From contig JAGHZY010000019.1 of the NCBI GenBank assembly GCA_017745175.1, positions 1 to 64,000 of the forward strand: a stretch of 64,000 bases of DNA. Reading direction: 5' to 3'. This document shows positions 8,865 to 18,832 of the stretch, in pieces (the first letter of the stretch is position 1; each line of letters starts with the position of its first letter). Both the position numbers and the translations under genes were made by a program. This stretch comes from Sphingopyxis sp. (GTDB taxonomy: Bacteria; Pseudomonadota; Alphaproteobacteria; Sphingomonadales; Sphingomonadaceae). Under the pieces are notes generated by a model. That model saw only the letters and a program-made list of their open reading frames with translations. It was not told the origin of the DNA and searched no databases.

Positions 8865-9406
8865 CGAGCCCGATCAAATTGGGCGGCGTCCACCACGCCG
8901 CCTATCGCTGCAAGGACGCGAAAGAGACGGTCGACTGGTACGAGCGCATGCTCGGCATGACCTACACCACCGCCTTTGCCGAGGATCATGTCCCGTCGAC
9001 CGGCGAATATGACCCCTATATGCACGTCTTCCTCGAGGCGGGGAACGGCAACATCCTCGCCTTCTTCGAGCTGCCCAACCAGCCCGTCATGGGGCGCGAC
9101 GAGAATACGCCGGCCTGGGTCCAGCACCTCGCGTTCAAGGTCGGCAGCTTCGACGAACTGGTCGCGGCGAAGGCGCATCTGGAAAGCGAAGGCGTCGACG
9201 TGCTCGGCCCGACGCATCACGGCATCTTCAAGTCGATCTATTTCTTCGATCCCAACGGCCACCGCGTCGAACTGGCGTGCGACATCGGCACCGCCGAGCA
9301 ATATGCCGAACTCAAGCGCGTTGCGCCGCTGATGCTCGAGGAATGGAGCCAGACGAAAAAGGCGCCGCGCCACGCCGACTGGCTGCACACGATGGCAAAC
9401 GAGTAG
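8861..9406 (+). CDS. VOC family protein coupled to hppD
   Basis: A 181-residue glyoxalase-fold protein whose start overlaps the hppD stop (ATGA), so the two are translationally coupled. [27 protein letters not shown] begins the first VOC unit. [16 protein letters not shown] begins the second, and [16 protein letters not shown] ends it. His in HHAAY, His in QHLAF and Glu in RVELA are likely metal ligands. The coupling points to a role in aromatic amino acid degradation, perhaps on a product after homogentisate, but no specific reaction can be assigned. Confidence 0.85.
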   Translation: MTSPIKLGGVHHAAYRCKDAKETVDWYERMLGMTYTTAFAEDHVPSTGEYDPYMHVFLEAGNGNILAFFELPNQPVMGRDENTPAWVQHLAFKVGSFDELVAAKAHLESEGVDVLGPTHHGIFKSIYFFDPNGHRVELACDIGTAEQYAELKRVAPLMLEEWSQTKKAPRHADWLHTMANE

Positions 9407-9437
9407 GTTTCGCAGGGAGGGCGGCATTCCCTCCCAT

Positions 9438-9513
9438 CGTCACCCCGGACTTGATCCGGGGTCCATGACTTCAAGCGCTGCGATGGATCCCGGATCAAGT
9501 CCGGGATGACGAG
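9438..9513. repeat. Dispersed inverted-repeat element, copy 2
   Basis: The arms CACCCCGGACTTGATCCGGG and CCCGGATCAAGTCCGGGATG flank the shared centre GTCCATGACTTCAAGCGCTG. Very close in sequence to the copies at 43521 and 48219. It lies between the convergent hppD operon and the YqaA-like gene. Confidence 0.88.
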
Positions 9514-9544
9514 AAGGGGCGGGGCCTTTTTGGCCCTTCGCCGA

Positions 9545-10225
9545 TTACTTCCGATCCAGCCCGATGCTCTCAAGTGTCGCGCCGCTGCACTTGTCGGCTT
9601 CCTTGGTCTGGCCGTCGCCCGACAGCGCGCCGATCGCGAGGAAGCCTGCGACCACGGCGACGAGGAACGCGCCGGTGACCCAGATCAGATATTTGTCGAT
9701 GAACGCCTTGATCGGCGCGCCAAACAGCCGGAACAGGATTCCGACGAGCATGAAGGAAAAGGCCCGGCTGGCGAGGCTCGCCCACAGGAAAGTCCAGAAA
9801 TTCATGTGGATGAAGCCCGCGGTGATCGTCAGCAGCTTGAACGGGATCGGCGTCGCGCCCTTGATCAGGATGATCTCTGCCCCGAATTCGCGGAGATAAC
9901 AGGCGGCCGGCGGGAAAGCGTCGGTCAGCCCGAGCACCCCGAGCAGCCACAGCCCGACGCTTTCATAGAGGAAGAAACCGATCCCGTATCCGAGCAAACC
10001 GCCCGCAACCGACGCGAGCGTACAGATGACCGCATAGCGCACCGCCTTTTTGGGATTTGCGAGGCACATCAGCCCGAGGAGCGGATGCGGCGGGATCGGG
10101 AAGAAGCTCGCTTCGACGAAGGCGACCAGCGCCAGCCAGAACTCGGCGTGCGGATGCGCCGACTTTTCCATCGTCCAGTTGTACATGCGCTGGATGAAAC
10201 CGGGCCGGTGGGTGGTGGCGGTCAT
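9545..10225 (-). CDS. YqaA-type SNARE-associated (VTT/DedA superfamily) membrane protein
   Basis: 226 residues with five or so membrane segments. The VTT-domain signature is visible in FVEASFFPIPPHPLLGLMC (about 36-54) and EIILIKGATPIPFKLLTITAGF (about 118-139), where the conserved Gly, Pro and basic residues of the DedA superfamily sit. Proteins of this superfamily act in membrane homeostasis and lipid-carrier transport; the role of the YqaA branch is not settled. The C-terminus adds a short charged tail with one Cys (ADKCSGAT). Transcribed in the same direction as purH, beginning 66 nt after it. Confidence 0.85.
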   Translation of the reverse strand: MTATTHRPGFIQRMYNWTMEKSAHPHAEFWLALVAFVEASFFPIPPHPLLGLMCLANPKKAVRYAVICTLASVAGGLLGYGIGFFLYESVGLWLLGVLGLTDAFPPAACYLREFGAEIILIKGATPIPFKLLTITAGFIHMNFWTFLWASLASRAFSFMLVGILFRLFGAPIKAFIDKYLIWVTGAFLVAVVAGFLAIGALSGDGQTKEADKCSGATLESIGLDRK

Positions 10226-10291
10226 GCTGGTCCTTCGGCGCGGCGTGCGCTGCGATGTCTATGCCGCCCGGTTCGGGCGAAGTCGAGCCGG

Positions 10292-11884
10292 TCAGTGGCG
10301 GAAGTGACGCATCCCGGTGAACACCATTGCCAGCCCTGCTTCGTTCGCGGCGGCGATTACCTCGTCGTCGCGGATCGAGCCGCCCGGCTGGATCACGCAG
10401 GTCGCACCCGCTTCGACCGCGGCGAGCAGGCCATCGGCGAAGGGGAAGAAGGCGTCGCTGGCAACAGCGCTGCCGACGGTGCGGGCTTCGGCCCAGCCAT
10501 GGCTCTCGGCAGCTTCGCGGGCCTTCGCCGCGGCGATGCGTGCGCTGTCGCGGCGGTTCATCTGCCCCGCGCCTATGCCTGCGGTCGAGCCGCCCTTGGC
10601 ATAGACGATCGCGTTCGACTTCACATGCTTGGCGACCGTCCACGCGAACAGTGCGTCGGCCAGCTCTTCCTCGGTCGGCGCCCGCTCGGTGACGACTTTC
10701 AGGTCGGCGCGCGTGATGCGGCCATTGTCGCGGCTCTGCGCGAGCCAGCCGCCCGCGATCGTCTTCATCATCAGCCCGCCGCGCGCCGGATCGGGCAGTT
10801 CGCCCGTCAGCAGCAGGCGGAGGTTCTTCTTCTTCGCGAACACGGCGCGTGCATCGGCATCGGCGTCGGGGGCGCAGACGACCTCGGTGAAGATGCCGCT
10901 GATCAGTTCCGCAGTCGCGCCGTCGAGCGGCCGGTTGACCGCGATGATCCCGCCAAACGCCGAAACATCGTCGCACTTCAGCGCCGCGTCATAGGCTTCG
11001 GCGATCGTCGCGGCACTCGCGACGCCGCACGGGTTGGCGTGCTTGACGATGACGCAGGTCGGATCGGCTTCGCGGAATTCGGCGACCAGCTCGAGCGCCG
11101 CGTCGGCGTCGTTGATATTATTGTAGCTGAGTTCCTTGCCCTGCACCTGCTCGGCCTGCGCAATGCCGCGCGCGGCGGGGCCCGCGGGCAGGTAGAGCGC
11201 CGCCTGCTGGTGCGGGTTCTCGCCATAGCGCAGCTCGGTGGCGAGCTTTGCGGTCAGCGGCAGCGTGCCGGGGAACAACCTGCCCTGATCGGCGAACGCG
11301 AACCAGCTCGCGATCATCCCGTCATAGGTCGCGGTGTGCGCGAACGCCGTCGCGGCGAGGCGCTTGCGCAAGGTGAGTGTCGTCGCACCGCCGTTGGCGT
11401 CCATCTCGGCGATGACTGCGGCATAATCCTCGGGCTCGGTGACGATGCCGACGAAGGCATGGTTCTTCGCCGACGAGCGCACCATCGCGGGGCCGCCGAT
11501 ATCGATATTCTCGATGATCTCGTCGCGCGCGGCGCCCTTCGCGACGGTCGCGGCAAAGGGGTAGAGGTTGACGACGACGAGATCGATTGCTCCGATGCCA
11601 TGTTCCTCCATCGATGCGACATGCGCGGCGTCGTCGCGCACCGCGAGGATGCCGCCGTGGACCGTGGGGTGGAGCGTCTTTACGCGGCCGTCCATCATCT
11701 CGGGAAAGCCGGTGAGATCGGACACGTCGAGGACATTGTGTCCCGCCTCGCGCAGCGCCTTCGCGGTGCCGCCGGTCGACACCAGCTCGACGCCATGTTT
11801 GACGAGCGCGGCGGCAAGCTCGGCGAGTCCCGCCTTGTCGCTGACGGACAGGAGGGCGCGGCGGACGGGAATCAGGTCGGTCAT
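10292..11884 (-). CDS. purH: Bifunctional AICAR transformylase/IMP cyclohydrolase
   Basis: Catalyses the last two steps of IMP synthesis: formylation of AICAR from 10-formyl-THF, then ring closure. 530 residues, the family's normal length. The N-terminal MGS-like cyclohydrolase domain starts [18 protein letters not shown] and contains [11 protein letters not shown]. The AICAR transformylase domain has [13 protein letters not shown] with the catalytic Lys-His pair. It also has [19 protein letters not shown] near 430. The ATG at 11884 gives the standard N-terminus [13 protein letters not shown]; longer readings extend into unrelated sequence. Confidence 0.97.
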   Translation of the reverse strand: MTDLIPVRRALLSVSDKAGLAELAAALVKHGVELVSTGGTAKALREAGHNVLDVSDLTGFPEMMDGRVKTLHPTVHGGILAVRDDAAHVASMEEHGIGAIDLVVVNLYPFAATVAKGAARDEIIENIDIGGPAMVRSSAKNHAFVGIVTEPEDYAAVIAEMDANGGATTLTLRKRLAATAFAHTATYDGMIASWFAFADQGRLFPGTLPLTAKLATELRYGENPHQQAALYLPAGPAARGIAQAEQVQGKELSYNNINDADAALELVAEFREADPTCVIVKHANPCGVASAATIAEAYDAALKCDDVSAFGGIIAVNRPLDGATAELISGIFTEVVCAPDADADARAVFAKKKNLRLLLTGELPDPARGGLMMKTIAGGWLAQSRDNGRITRADLKVVTERAPTEEELADALFAWTVAKHVKSNAIVYAKGGSTAGIGAGQMNRRDSARIAAAKAREAAESHGWAEARTVGSAVASDAFFPFADGLLAAVEAGATCVIQPGGSIRDDEVIAAANEAGLAMVFTGMRHFRH

Positions 11885-11966
11885 GGGAAGGGCGGCCTTT
11901 GAGGATGGGAAAGACGCGGCCCCCCTAGGCGCGCGCCGCCCGTATCGCAACCCTTGCGACCCCTTT

Positions 11967-12989
11967 TTAGAGCCCCAGCGCCGCCGCGACCTGGTCCCAG
12001 CGCACCAGTTTGAAATTCTGCGCCTTGGGCGCGTTGTCGCCGTCCTGCGCGAGGAAGATGCCATCGGGGAAGGCCGGACCGAAATTGCCGGCGACCGCCT
12101 CGATCCCGTCGGTCTCGCTCGTCGCACCATATTTGCCCGCCGCGACCGCGAAGCGCCCGACATAGTCGACGCCGGGCAGGCGGAAGACCGCATAGGCATT
12201 GTCGCCCTGGCTCGACGCGATCAGGTAACGCTGCCCCTTGTGGTCGATCGTCGCAAGGCCTTCGACGTCGGCGACGAGGCGCTGATTGTCGACCGGCGCG
12301 ACGAGGCGCGCGGTCGCGGTCCTGCCGTTCGGTACGAGCTGCCAGATACCGGCGTCTTCCTCGCCGACATAGAGCGTGTCGCCGTCGAAGACGCAGCCCT
12401 CGGACTGGGTCGGGATCTTGTATTCCCATTGGACCGTGAAATTCGGGGTGCCGTCGACGGTCAGCGTGCCGACGCGCACCGTGCCGTCCTTGACGATCAG
12501 CGCGGCGGTGATCGGCGCACCCGGCGCGGTCTTTTTCAGGCAAAGCCCATAAGCTTCACCGCTACCCGCCGCCGCGCGGCCGAGCGCCGTGACCGCGGGC
12601 TTGTCGGCGTCGAGGCGGAAGACCGCGAGATGCGCGTTCACCCCGTCGTTGCGGTCGCTCGCGACGATGATGTTGCCCGCAACGTCGACATTGTTCACGA
12701 GGCCCGCCTGCGTGAAGGCGATGTCCTTGCCCGACAGGTCGTAGACATGCAGCCCCGCCTTCTTGTCGGTGGCGACGATCAGTGCGCGGTCCGGATTGGC
12801 AGGATCGATCCAGATCGCCGGATCGTCGGCGGCGTCGGCGCGGCCCGTGCCGACGGGTGCGGTTTCGCCGCTCGCGGTCACCTGCATCGGGGGCAGGCCG
12901 GTGATGACGGGCGCGCTTGCGGCGCAGCCGCCGAGCGCCGATGCAAAAGCCAGCGATGTCAGCAGCTTTCCTTTGCCGATGGCGGCCAT
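11967..12989 (-). CDS. Beta-propeller phytase lipoprotein
   Basis: A predicted 3-phytase of the beta-propeller class, releasing phosphate from phytate outside the cytoplasm. 340 residues starting at the ATG at 12989, preceded by GGGGGAA. The signal sequence ends at lipobox ALGGC, giving lipidated Cys22. Propeller motifs include [56 protein letters not shown] and ADVEGLATI. Their acidic residues would bind the calcium ions this class needs. It is divergent from a TonB-dependent receptor gene with a Pho-box-like site between, so the pair probably works in organic phosphate capture. Substrate not proven. Confidence 0.88.
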   Translation of the reverse strand: MAAIGKGKLLTSLAFASALGGCAASAPVITGLPPMQVTASGETAPVGTGRADAADDPAIWIDPANPDRALIVATDKKAGLHVYDLSGKDIAFTQAGLVNNVDVAGNIIVASDRNDGVNAHLAVFRLDADKPAVTALGRAAAGSGEAYGLCLKKTAPGAPITAALIVKDGTVRVGTLTVDGTPNFTVQWEYKIPTQSEGCVFDGDTLYVGEEDAGIWQLVPNGRTATARLVAPVDNQRLVADVEGLATIDHKGQRYLIASSQGDNAYAVFRLPGVDYVGRFAVAAGKYGATSETDGIEAVAGNFGPAFPDGIFLAQDGDNAPKAQNFKLVRWDQVAAALGL

Positions 12990-13086
12990 GACGATTCCCC
13001 CGTTCCCGAATAGCGTAAAAATGCGCCGCGCGCCCCGTCCCAGCAAAGTCGGGTCGCGTCAATATGACAATATTTCCGTAACTTGA

Positions 13087-13104
13087 GCGTCATCAATACG
13101 TCAC
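13087..13104 (+). promoter_or_regulatory. Pho-box-like direct repeat between phytase and TonB receptor genes
   Basis: GCGTCAT-CAAT-ACGTCAC matches the layout of a PhoB site: two 7-bp repeats with a 4-bp spacer, each agreeing with CTGTCAT at five of seven positions. A further CTGTCAC lies at 13120-13126. The site is 66 nt before the receptor start and 97 nt from the phytase start, fitting control of both genes by phosphate starvation. Inferred from sequence and context. Confidence 0.5.
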
Positions 13105-13170
13105 ACGGCTCGCCGCAAACTGTCACACGTCCCCCCTAGAGGCCCGGCAACCAATAAGGGGGCCGTTACC

Positions 13171-15945
13171 ATGATTCGAACTTTCAGCCTGCATTCCGCC
13201 GCCGCGCTTGCGCTTGCCACGGCGCTCGCCGCCACGCCTGCTGTCGCGGAAGAAGAGGCCGCTGCAACCACTGCCGAGGCAGCGGACGATGGCGAAACCA
13301 TCGTCGTGACCGGCGACCGCCCGATCGCCGAGTCCGAAGCCGCGGCGCTGGAAGTCCAGCGCAATTCCGACTCGCTCGTCGCGGTCATCGCATCCGATTC
13401 GGTGGGCCGCTTGCCCGACCAGAATATCGCGCAGGCGACCAGCCGCCTGCCGGGGATCAGCGTCGAGCGCGATCAGGGGCAGGCGCGATACATCAACCTG
13501 CGCGGGTCGCCAAAGACCTGGACCACCCTGTCCTTTGACGGGATCAACGTCGTCAGCCCCGAAGGCCGCGACGCGCGTTTCGATTCGATTCCTTCGGCCA
13601 TCGCGGGTCAGGTTATCGTCTCGAAGGCGGTGACGCCCGATATGCCGGGCGAGACAGTCGCGGGAAATGTCAATGTCATCACCCGATCGGCGTTCGATTA
13701 TTCGGGGCTGCACGTCGCCGGAAAGGCGGGGATGGGTTTTGCGGAACTCGGCAATCGCAAGGAATATGAAGGTTCGCTCGTGCTGTCCGACCGCTTCGGG
13801 GTCGGCGGCGGCGAGATCGGCGTGCTGGTTTCGGGCAGCTATTACGAACGCAACATGATCACTGACAATTTCGAGACCGATTATGAGCGGGTGGGCGCGC
13901 AGGATTCGCGCCCCGGCTCGGAAACGCGCTTTTGGGCGCATGAGGCGGAGAACAAGCTTTACCGCCTGACGCGCAAAAACTGGTCGCTTTCGGGCCGGCT
14001 CGACTGGAAGCCCGACGACAACAACACGCTCTCGCTGCGTTCGGTCTACACCATTTTTACCGACGACGAGGCGCGCGACAATTACCGCTTCGATCTCGAC
14101 GACCGCCAAAGCGATGGATCGTCGTCCTCGGCGGCCTGCACGATCACGCCCAATGCCACCCCCACCAACAGCGGCTATGCCGACGTCTGCATCGGAAATA
14201 CGCCGCAAAAAGGCACGGTATACGGCATCGACATTCGCCAGCGTTCGACGCTGCGCGCCTTTCGTCAGTCGATCTTTACCAACACGCTGGCGGGCGACCA
14301 TGAATTTGGCGATGGCGCGTGGAACCTGTCCTGGGCCGGCAACTACACCGTATCGAAGGATGACCGCTCGGTCGTCGGCGAGGCCACTTGGGACAGTCCG
14401 TCGACGCGCACCCTGCGCCCGACGGTCGCCTATGATTTCTCCGATCCCAATTTGTCGGTCCTCCGGCTGTACCGCACGATCCAGCTTTCTGGGCCGACAC
14501 GCTATCAGGCCGGCGACGCCGTGACCGCGGTCGACAGCTTCGCGAAACCGCTCTCGGGTTTTTCGGTGCTCGACGCGGTCGATACGACAAAGGCCTATAC
14601 GGGCAAGCTGGCACTGTCGCACGACACCAGTTTTCTGGGCGGCGAAGCCAGCTTCAAAATCGGCTTTCAATATGATCAGCGTACGAAGGTCGCGGACGAG
14701 AACCAGATCGCGCTGACCGCGGCGCAGGCGGCCGGGATCGGAATGCCCGGCGACTATAATCAATTCTCGCTCGACCGGAAATTCCTCGGCGAAATCCCGA
14801 TGGGCTACACGTTCCGCTATTTCGACAGGGACAAGATGCGGGCTGCATCGGATGCTGCAAAAGCGGCATTTCCCTTCGTTCCGGTGACCGCGAACAACTA
14901 TGACGTGCGCGAACAGATATTTGCCGGCTTTGCGATGGGCACGATCCGCTATGACTGGGGGTCACTGGTCGGCGGTGTGCGCGTGGAGCATATCAAAAAT
15001 CGCGGCATCGCGACGAACATCACCGCCCAGTCGGAACAGACGCTCGCCTTTCCAAGCCTGCACCTCAACTTCAGGGTCGACGACAGCAAGAAATTCCGGC
15101 TGTCGTTCAACTCGGGCGCGGCGCGCGCCGATTATGACCAGATGCGCCCCAATGTCGTGATCAACGACGTCAATCAGACCATTTCGGGCGGAAACCCGGC
15201 GGTACGGCCCGAGCGCGCTTATGGTATCGACGGCTATTTCGAATGGTATGTCCAGCCGCAGGGCTATCTGATGGCGGGTCTGTTCTACAAGAAAATCAAG
15301 GATGTGCTGTACACCGAGTCGGCGACATTCGGTTCCGATGCGCTCAACAGCAATGGCATCGACCGTTCGGGCTATATCTTTTCGGGCATCACCAACGGCG
15401 GCGATGGCCGTATCTACGGCCTCGAAGCCGCCGCGCAGCTCCAGCTGGAGCCCTGGACGGACGATCTGGGCCTGCCCGAATTTATGGGCGGCTTCGGCAT
15501 CTCGGCCAACCTGACCTTGAACAACAGCCGGGTGACAAAGCCCACCGTCAGCGGCATTCCCGCCCGCAGGGTCCGCCTGCCCGGCACATCGGACTTCGTT
15601 TACAATCTGGGCGCCTATTATGAAAAATACGGGCTGTCGCTCCGCCTGCAATATCAGAACCGCAGCAAGTGGCTGGACACGATCGCCGACACGCTGGCCG
15701 ATGCGGGTGATACCTATTGGGCGTCGGACGACGAGTTGGATTTTTCGGCGCGCTATGCGGTGAACAGGAATCTCGAGATTTACTTCGACGCCTCGAACCT
15801 GCTCAATCACCCGGGACGCCGTTTCTCCGACCCCGGCAATCTCCTCACCGCGACCGGCATTCCTTCGCCAGGCACCAGCGGTCAGACGATTGAATGGGAA
15901 CGTTTCGGTCGCCGCTTTACGGGCGGCATCCGCGTCAATTTCTGA
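13171..15945 (+). CDS. TonB-dependent outer membrane receptor, probably for phytate or another organic phosphate
   Basis: 924 residues. The signal peptide covers about residues 1-26 (LALATALAATPAVAEEE), followed by a TonB-box-like segment GETIVVTGDRP. The plug domain reads LPDQNIAQATSRLPGISVER and YINLRGSPKTWTTLSFDGI, wording typical of the large Caulobacter/Xanthomonas TonB receptor subfamily. A long 22-strand barrel ends in GGIRVNF with the terminal Phe needed for barrel insertion. The divergent phytase and intervening Pho-box-like site suggest the ligand is a phosphate ester; that is inference. A GC-rich hairpin lies just after the stop. Confidence 0.93.
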   Translation: MIRTFSLHSAAALALATALAATPAVAEEEAAATTAEAADDGETIVVTGDRPIAESEAAALEVQRNSDSLVAVIASDSVGRLPDQNIAQATSRLPGISVERDQGQARYINLRGSPKTWTTLSFDGINVVSPEGRDARFDSIPSAIAGQVIVSKAVTPDMPGETVAGNVNVITRSAFDYSGLHVAGKAGMGFAELGNRKEYEGSLVLSDRFGVGGGEIGVLVSGSYYERNMITDNFETDYERVGAQDSRPGSETRFWAHEAENKLYRLTRKNWSLSGRLDWKPDDNNTLSLRSVYTIFTDDEARDNYRFDLDDRQSDGSSSSAACTITPNATPTNSGYADVCIGNTPQKGTVYGIDIRQRSTLRAFRQSIFTNTLAGDHEFGDGAWNLSWAGNYTVSKDDRSVVGEATWDSPSTRTLRPTVAYDFSDPNLSVLRLYRTIQLSGPTRYQAGDAVTAVDSFAKPLSGFSVLDAVDTTKAYTGKLALSHDTSFLGGEASFKIGFQYDQRTKVADENQIALTAAQAAGIGMPGDYNQFSLDRKFLGEIPMGYTFRYFDRDKMRAASDAAKAAFPFVPVTANNYDVREQIFAGFAMGTIRYDWGSLVGGVRVEHIKNRGIATNITAQSEQTLAFPSLHLNFRVDDSKKFRLSFNSGAARADYDQMRPNVVINDVNQTISGGNPAVRPERAYGIDGYFEWYVQPQGYLMAGLFYKKIKDVLYTESATFGSDALNSNGIDRSGYIFSGITNGGDGRIYGLEAAAQLQLEPWTDDLGLPEFMGGFGISANLTLNNSRVTKPTVSGIPARRVRLPGTSDFVYNLGAYYEKYGLSLRLQYQNRSKWLDTIADTLADAGDTYWASDDELDFSARYAVNRNLEIYFDASNLLNHPGRRFSDPGNLLTATGIPSPGTSGQTIEWERFGRRFTGGIRVNF

Positions 15946-15969
15946 GGGCTGGCCCGGGTTTTGAAGATC

Positions 15970-15995
15970 CACCCCTCTCGCAAGCGGGAGGGGTG
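15970..15995. terminator. Bidirectional hairpin between converging genes
   Basis: CACCCCTC at 15970-15977 pairs with GAGGGGTG at 15988-15995, with inner CGC/GCG pairs around an AA loop. It separates the convergent TonB receptor and heparinase-like genes. The T run after it is poor, so its strength as an intrinsic terminator is uncertain. Related hairpins appear at 25647-25781. Confidence 0.55.
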
Positions 15996-15998
15996 ATT

Positions 15999-17777
15999 TC
16001 AGCCGATATGTTTGAAGATCCAGCCGATGCTGATGCCGCCCGCGGGCGCATTGCCGGTGACGACCAGCTGCTCGGTCGGGTGCGGGCGACCCTCGCCGTC
16101 GACCCACAGGCTTTCCTCGATATCGAGCGTGCCTTCGGAGGTGCGGAACTGCCATAGCGGTCCGCCGCTCACGCGCAGCAGCGCGCCCAGCTTGTCGGCG
16201 GTCAGGCTCGCCGAGATGGTGCGCCCGAGGTGAAAGCGCATCGTGAAGCCCTTGTCGCCCTTGCGGCGCGCGCGCGGGGCGGGGAGCAGCATGTCCTCGC
16301 CGCGCAGCTCGCGCCCGTTGGGCGAGAGGATCAACAGGCGTCGGTGGATCAGGCCGTGGCGCCGCGCATAGCCGTCGTGGCTCATCTCGACGCGGCTGCC
16401 CTGCGGCGTCTCGCGCCGGTCGAGTTCGACCTCGGTCACCCCCTTGCCGAGCGACCCGTTGGCGAGGATCGCGGTCGAATTGCTGTCGCCGAGCGTCAGC
16501 GTCGAATGCGCCGCCGTCGTGCGCAGGCCGCGCGCGAGGTCGGCGGGGATCGTCGCGCCGGTCAGCGCCGCACCGCCGCAATTGACGACGATGCGCTCGT
16601 CGCCGTCGCTGAGTTCGAAGGCGAGGGTCGAGGCGCAGCCTGCCTCGGTGACGCGCGCGATCGGTGGCGGCGCTGCATCGGCGAGCAGCACGACCTTGTT
16701 CGCGACGAGCCGCTGATAGCCCCAGTCGCGTGCCTGCTTGAGCGGCCGGGTGCGCACGCCGCTGGCATTGACGATCGCCTGCACATAGTCCGCCGATGTC
16801 GCCCCGCTGCCCTGCCAGCTGCCCATCCCGCCGTCGCTGTGGAGCAGGCCGAGCAGTGCGGGAACCGCCCGCGCGAGCACTTCCTGGACGAAGGGCGGCA
16901 CCTCCATGCGGCGCATGTCGTATATTTTCGCGAGCATCGACAGCGCCATGATCGCGTCGAGCTGCGCCTGCGGCGAGCGCGAGATATTGCCGCCATCGGC
17001 GTAGAAGCTCGTTTCGAGCACCTTGCGCAGCCCCGCTTCGCCGAACACCTGCCGCGGTTCGCCGCCGGGCATCAGCAACGATGCGGCGACGATCCCGACC
17101 CACGCGACCATCTGCCCCGTGCCGGGCCGCGTCTTGTCGGCGATGCGGTCGAGGTGCCGCGCCGCGCGCGCGAGATGGTTGAGCACCGCCGAGCGGTAGA
17201 CAAGGTCGCTCGACGACAGGATCAGCGGCGCGTGCGCGGCCCAGAAGAGGATGCGCCACGCGGTATTGTCGGCCTTCCACGCGGGTTCGCTCACCGCCTC
17301 GCCGTGCGTGCCGAGCCAGTGGCGCACGACGGCTTCGGCGATCGGCGCTCCGTCGGCGCGTGCGCCCGTCGCGGCGAGGTCGCGCAACCACGCGAAGCTG
17401 TGCAGATAGTCGGCAAAGGTCGGCACGACATCGAGCGCCGCGAAATCGAGCTCGCCGAGCGGCAGCTTCAATCCGCGGTGGAGGAAATGGCCCGCGCGGA
17501 TCGCGGTTCCCGCGCGCGTGTCGCCCGGCACCGGATCGGCCGGCACCCCGAGCAGCTTGAGCGGGAAGCGCCCTTTCAGGCGGAACGCGTGGAGCGGCGT
17601 GCGCCACGTCAGCCGCGTGATCGCATTGGCGACGCGGTCGCCGAGCGAGAGGCCCGTGTCGGCGGGAAGGCGGATCAGCCTTTTGCCGGGTTCGATCGTA
17701 TCGTCGATCGGCGCGGCGTCATCACCCGAGTCGAGCGGTGTATCGGCGGGGATGGCGTTGGGCGATCTCCCCTCCAT
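15999..17777 (-). CDS. Heparinase II/III family protein
   Basis: 592 residues with the two-part architecture of the family: an N-terminal alpha/alpha toroid (about 40-380, including ADYLHSFAWLRDLAATG and ADGGNISRSPQAQLD) and a C-terminal beta-sandwich (about 390-590, including VEMSHDGYARRHGLIHRRL). In the family the Tyr and His residues of such segments act in polysaccharide lyase catalysis. The natural substrate of alphaproteobacterial members is not settled, and no signal peptide is evident, so I do not assign one. It is 3 nt downstream of rpe. In many alphaproteobacteria this gene lies beside rpe and purH. Confidence 0.85.
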   Translation of the reverse strand: MEGRSPNAIPADTPLDSGDDAAPIDDTIEPGKRLIRLPADTGLSLGDRVANAITRLTWRTPLHAFRLKGRFPLKLLGVPADPVPGDTRAGTAIRAGHFLHRGLKLPLGELDFAALDVVPTFADYLHSFAWLRDLAATGARADGAPIAEAVVRHWLGTHGEAVSEPAWKADNTAWRILFWAAHAPLILSSSDLVYRSAVLNHLARAARHLDRIADKTRPGTGQMVAWVGIVAASLLMPGGEPRQVFGEAGLRKVLETSFYADGGNISRSPQAQLDAIMALSMLAKIYDMRRMEVPPFVQEVLARAVPALLGLLHSDGGMGSWQGSGATSADYVQAIVNASGVRTRPLKQARDWGYQRLVANKVVLLADAAPPPIARVTEAGCASTLAFELSDGDERIVVNCGGAALTGATIPADLARGLRTTAAHSTLTLGDSNSTAILANGSLGKGVTEVELDRRETPQGSRVEMSHDGYARRHGLIHRRLLILSPNGRELRGEDMLLPAPRARRKGDKGFTMRFHLGRTISASLTADKLGALLRVSGGPLWQFRTSEGTLDIEESLWVDGEGRPHPTEQLVVTGNAPAGGISIGWIFKHIG

Positions 17778-17780
17778 CGA

Positions 17781-18452
17781 TCAGGCTCCGCGCAGCCGCC
17801 GGATATTGTCGGCATAGGCGTCGGGTCCGCCCCTGAACGTCGCGGTGCCCGCCACGAGCACGTCGGCGCCTGCCGATATCGCGAGCGGGGCCGTGCCCGC
17901 GTCGATGCCGCCATCGACCTCGAGCCGGATGTCACGGCCCGATTTCTCGATCATCTTCCTGACCGCCTCGATCTTGCGAAGCTGGCTCGAAATGAAGCTC
18001 TGCCCGCCGAAGCCCGGATTGACGCTCATGATCAGCACGAGGTCGATATCGTCGATCAGATAATCGAGCATCTTCGCCGGCGTCGCGGGATTGAGCGACA
18101 CGCCCGCCTGCTTGCCGAGCGACTTGATATGCTGGACGGTGCGGTGGATGTGCGGCCCCGCTTCGGGATGAACGGTGATGATGTCGGCGCCCGCCTCGGC
18201 GAACGCGTCGAGGAAATGATCGACGGGCGAGATCATCAGATGGACGTCGAAGGGCAGCGTCGAATGCGGGCGGAGCGCCTTCACCACCATCGGCCCGATC
18301 GTCAGGTTGGGCACAAAATGGCCGTCCATCACGTCGATATGGACCCAGTCGGCGCCCGCGGCCTCGATCGCCTGCACTTCCTCGCCCAATCGCGCGAAAT
18401 CGGCGCTGAGGATCGAAGGGGCGATGCGGACGGGGGTGGTCGGGCCGGTCAT
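17781..18452 (-). CDS. rpe: Ribulose-phosphate 3-epimerase
   Basis: Interconverts ribulose 5-phosphate and xylulose 5-phosphate in the pentose phosphate pathway. 223 residues forming a TIM barrel. Signatures: [19 protein letters not shown] at the start, [17 protein letters not shown] with the metal-binding HxDxMDGx[22 protein letters not shown], and LEVDGGID. The ATG at 18452 gives [15 protein letters not shown]; an in-frame ATG at 18458 would add two residues and neither has a clear ribosome-binding site. It is followed 3 nt later by the heparinase-like gene, so the two form an operon. Confidence 0.96.
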   Translation of the reverse strand: MTGPTTPVRIAPSILSADFARLGEEVQAIEAAGADWVHIDVMDGHFVPNLTIGPMVVKALRPHSTLPFDVHLMISPVDHFLDAFAEAGADIITVHPEAGPHIHRTVQHIKSLGKQAGVSLNPATPAKMLDYLIDDIDLVLIMSVNPGFGGQSFISSQLRKIEAVRKMIEKSGRDIRLEVDGGIDAGTAPLAISAGADVLVAGTATFRGGPDAYADNIRRLRGA

Positions 18453-18550
18453 GACCATCGGCCTTAACCATCTAGCGAGTCGGGGGCAAGCGGGGCGCGG
18501 GCGCTGTTCGCGGGATATCGACAAAATCGCCCTGGCTTGCCCTCATATTC

Positions 18551-18580
18551 GCGTCGTCCCGGCCTGCGCCGGGATGACGG
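18551..18580. repeat. Short hairpin resembling a half copy of the dispersed repeat
   Basis: GTCGTCCCGGC pairs with GCCGGGATGAC around a short centre. It shares the CCCGG...CCGGGATGAC ends of the longer dispersed elements, but lacks the ACTTGATC core. It lies between rpe and the end of a small membrane protein gene. Confidence 0.5.
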
Positions 18581-18588
18581 GAATGGGG

Positions 18589-18831
18589 TTATCGCCAGCG
18601 CCAGCCGCCCTCGGTCTTGGCGCGGTAGATGGGCATCGGGGCCAAGCCGGCGAGCACAACCAATAGGGTCATCAGGGCGGGCCGATCCCTGAAAAGATAC
18701 GCGAAACCGGCAATCATCGCGACATGGAGCGCCATGAAGAACCAGCCCTCCCAGACGAAGGGCAAACCGGTGCCATAGCCGTGGCGCTTGGCGCGAAACC
18801 AGGGACTCTTCCGCATGAACAGGTGCAGCAT
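18589..18831 (-). CDS. Small two-helix membrane protein, uncharacterised
   Basis: 80 residues, no family recognised. A basic N-terminus (MRKSPWFRAKRHGYG) precedes two hydrophobic segments, FVWEGWFFMALHVAMIAGFAYL (about 25-46) and LMTLLVVLAGLAPMPIY (about 53-69), and the C-terminus is basic and Trp-rich. It starts one nucleotide after the stop of the ribbon-helix-helix gene (TGA-T-ATG), so it is the last gene of the SPFH operon and probably acts with that membrane protein. Confidence 0.7.
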   Translation of the reverse strand: MLHLFMRKSPWFRAKRHGYGTGLPFVWEGWFFMALHVAMIAGFAYLFRDRPALMTLLVVLAGLAPMPIYRAKTEGGWRWR

Positions 18832-18832
18832 A

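Noticed and set aside
9506-11902. An 800-codon frame on the plus strand across purH
   Set aside because: Antisense shadow of the YqaA-like and purH genes; no recognisable domain, low-complexity RRDAD-type composition.
16230-18467. A 745-codon plus-strand frame across the heparinase-like and rpe genes
   Set aside because: Shadow frame. Both genes on the minus strand have complete family motifs.
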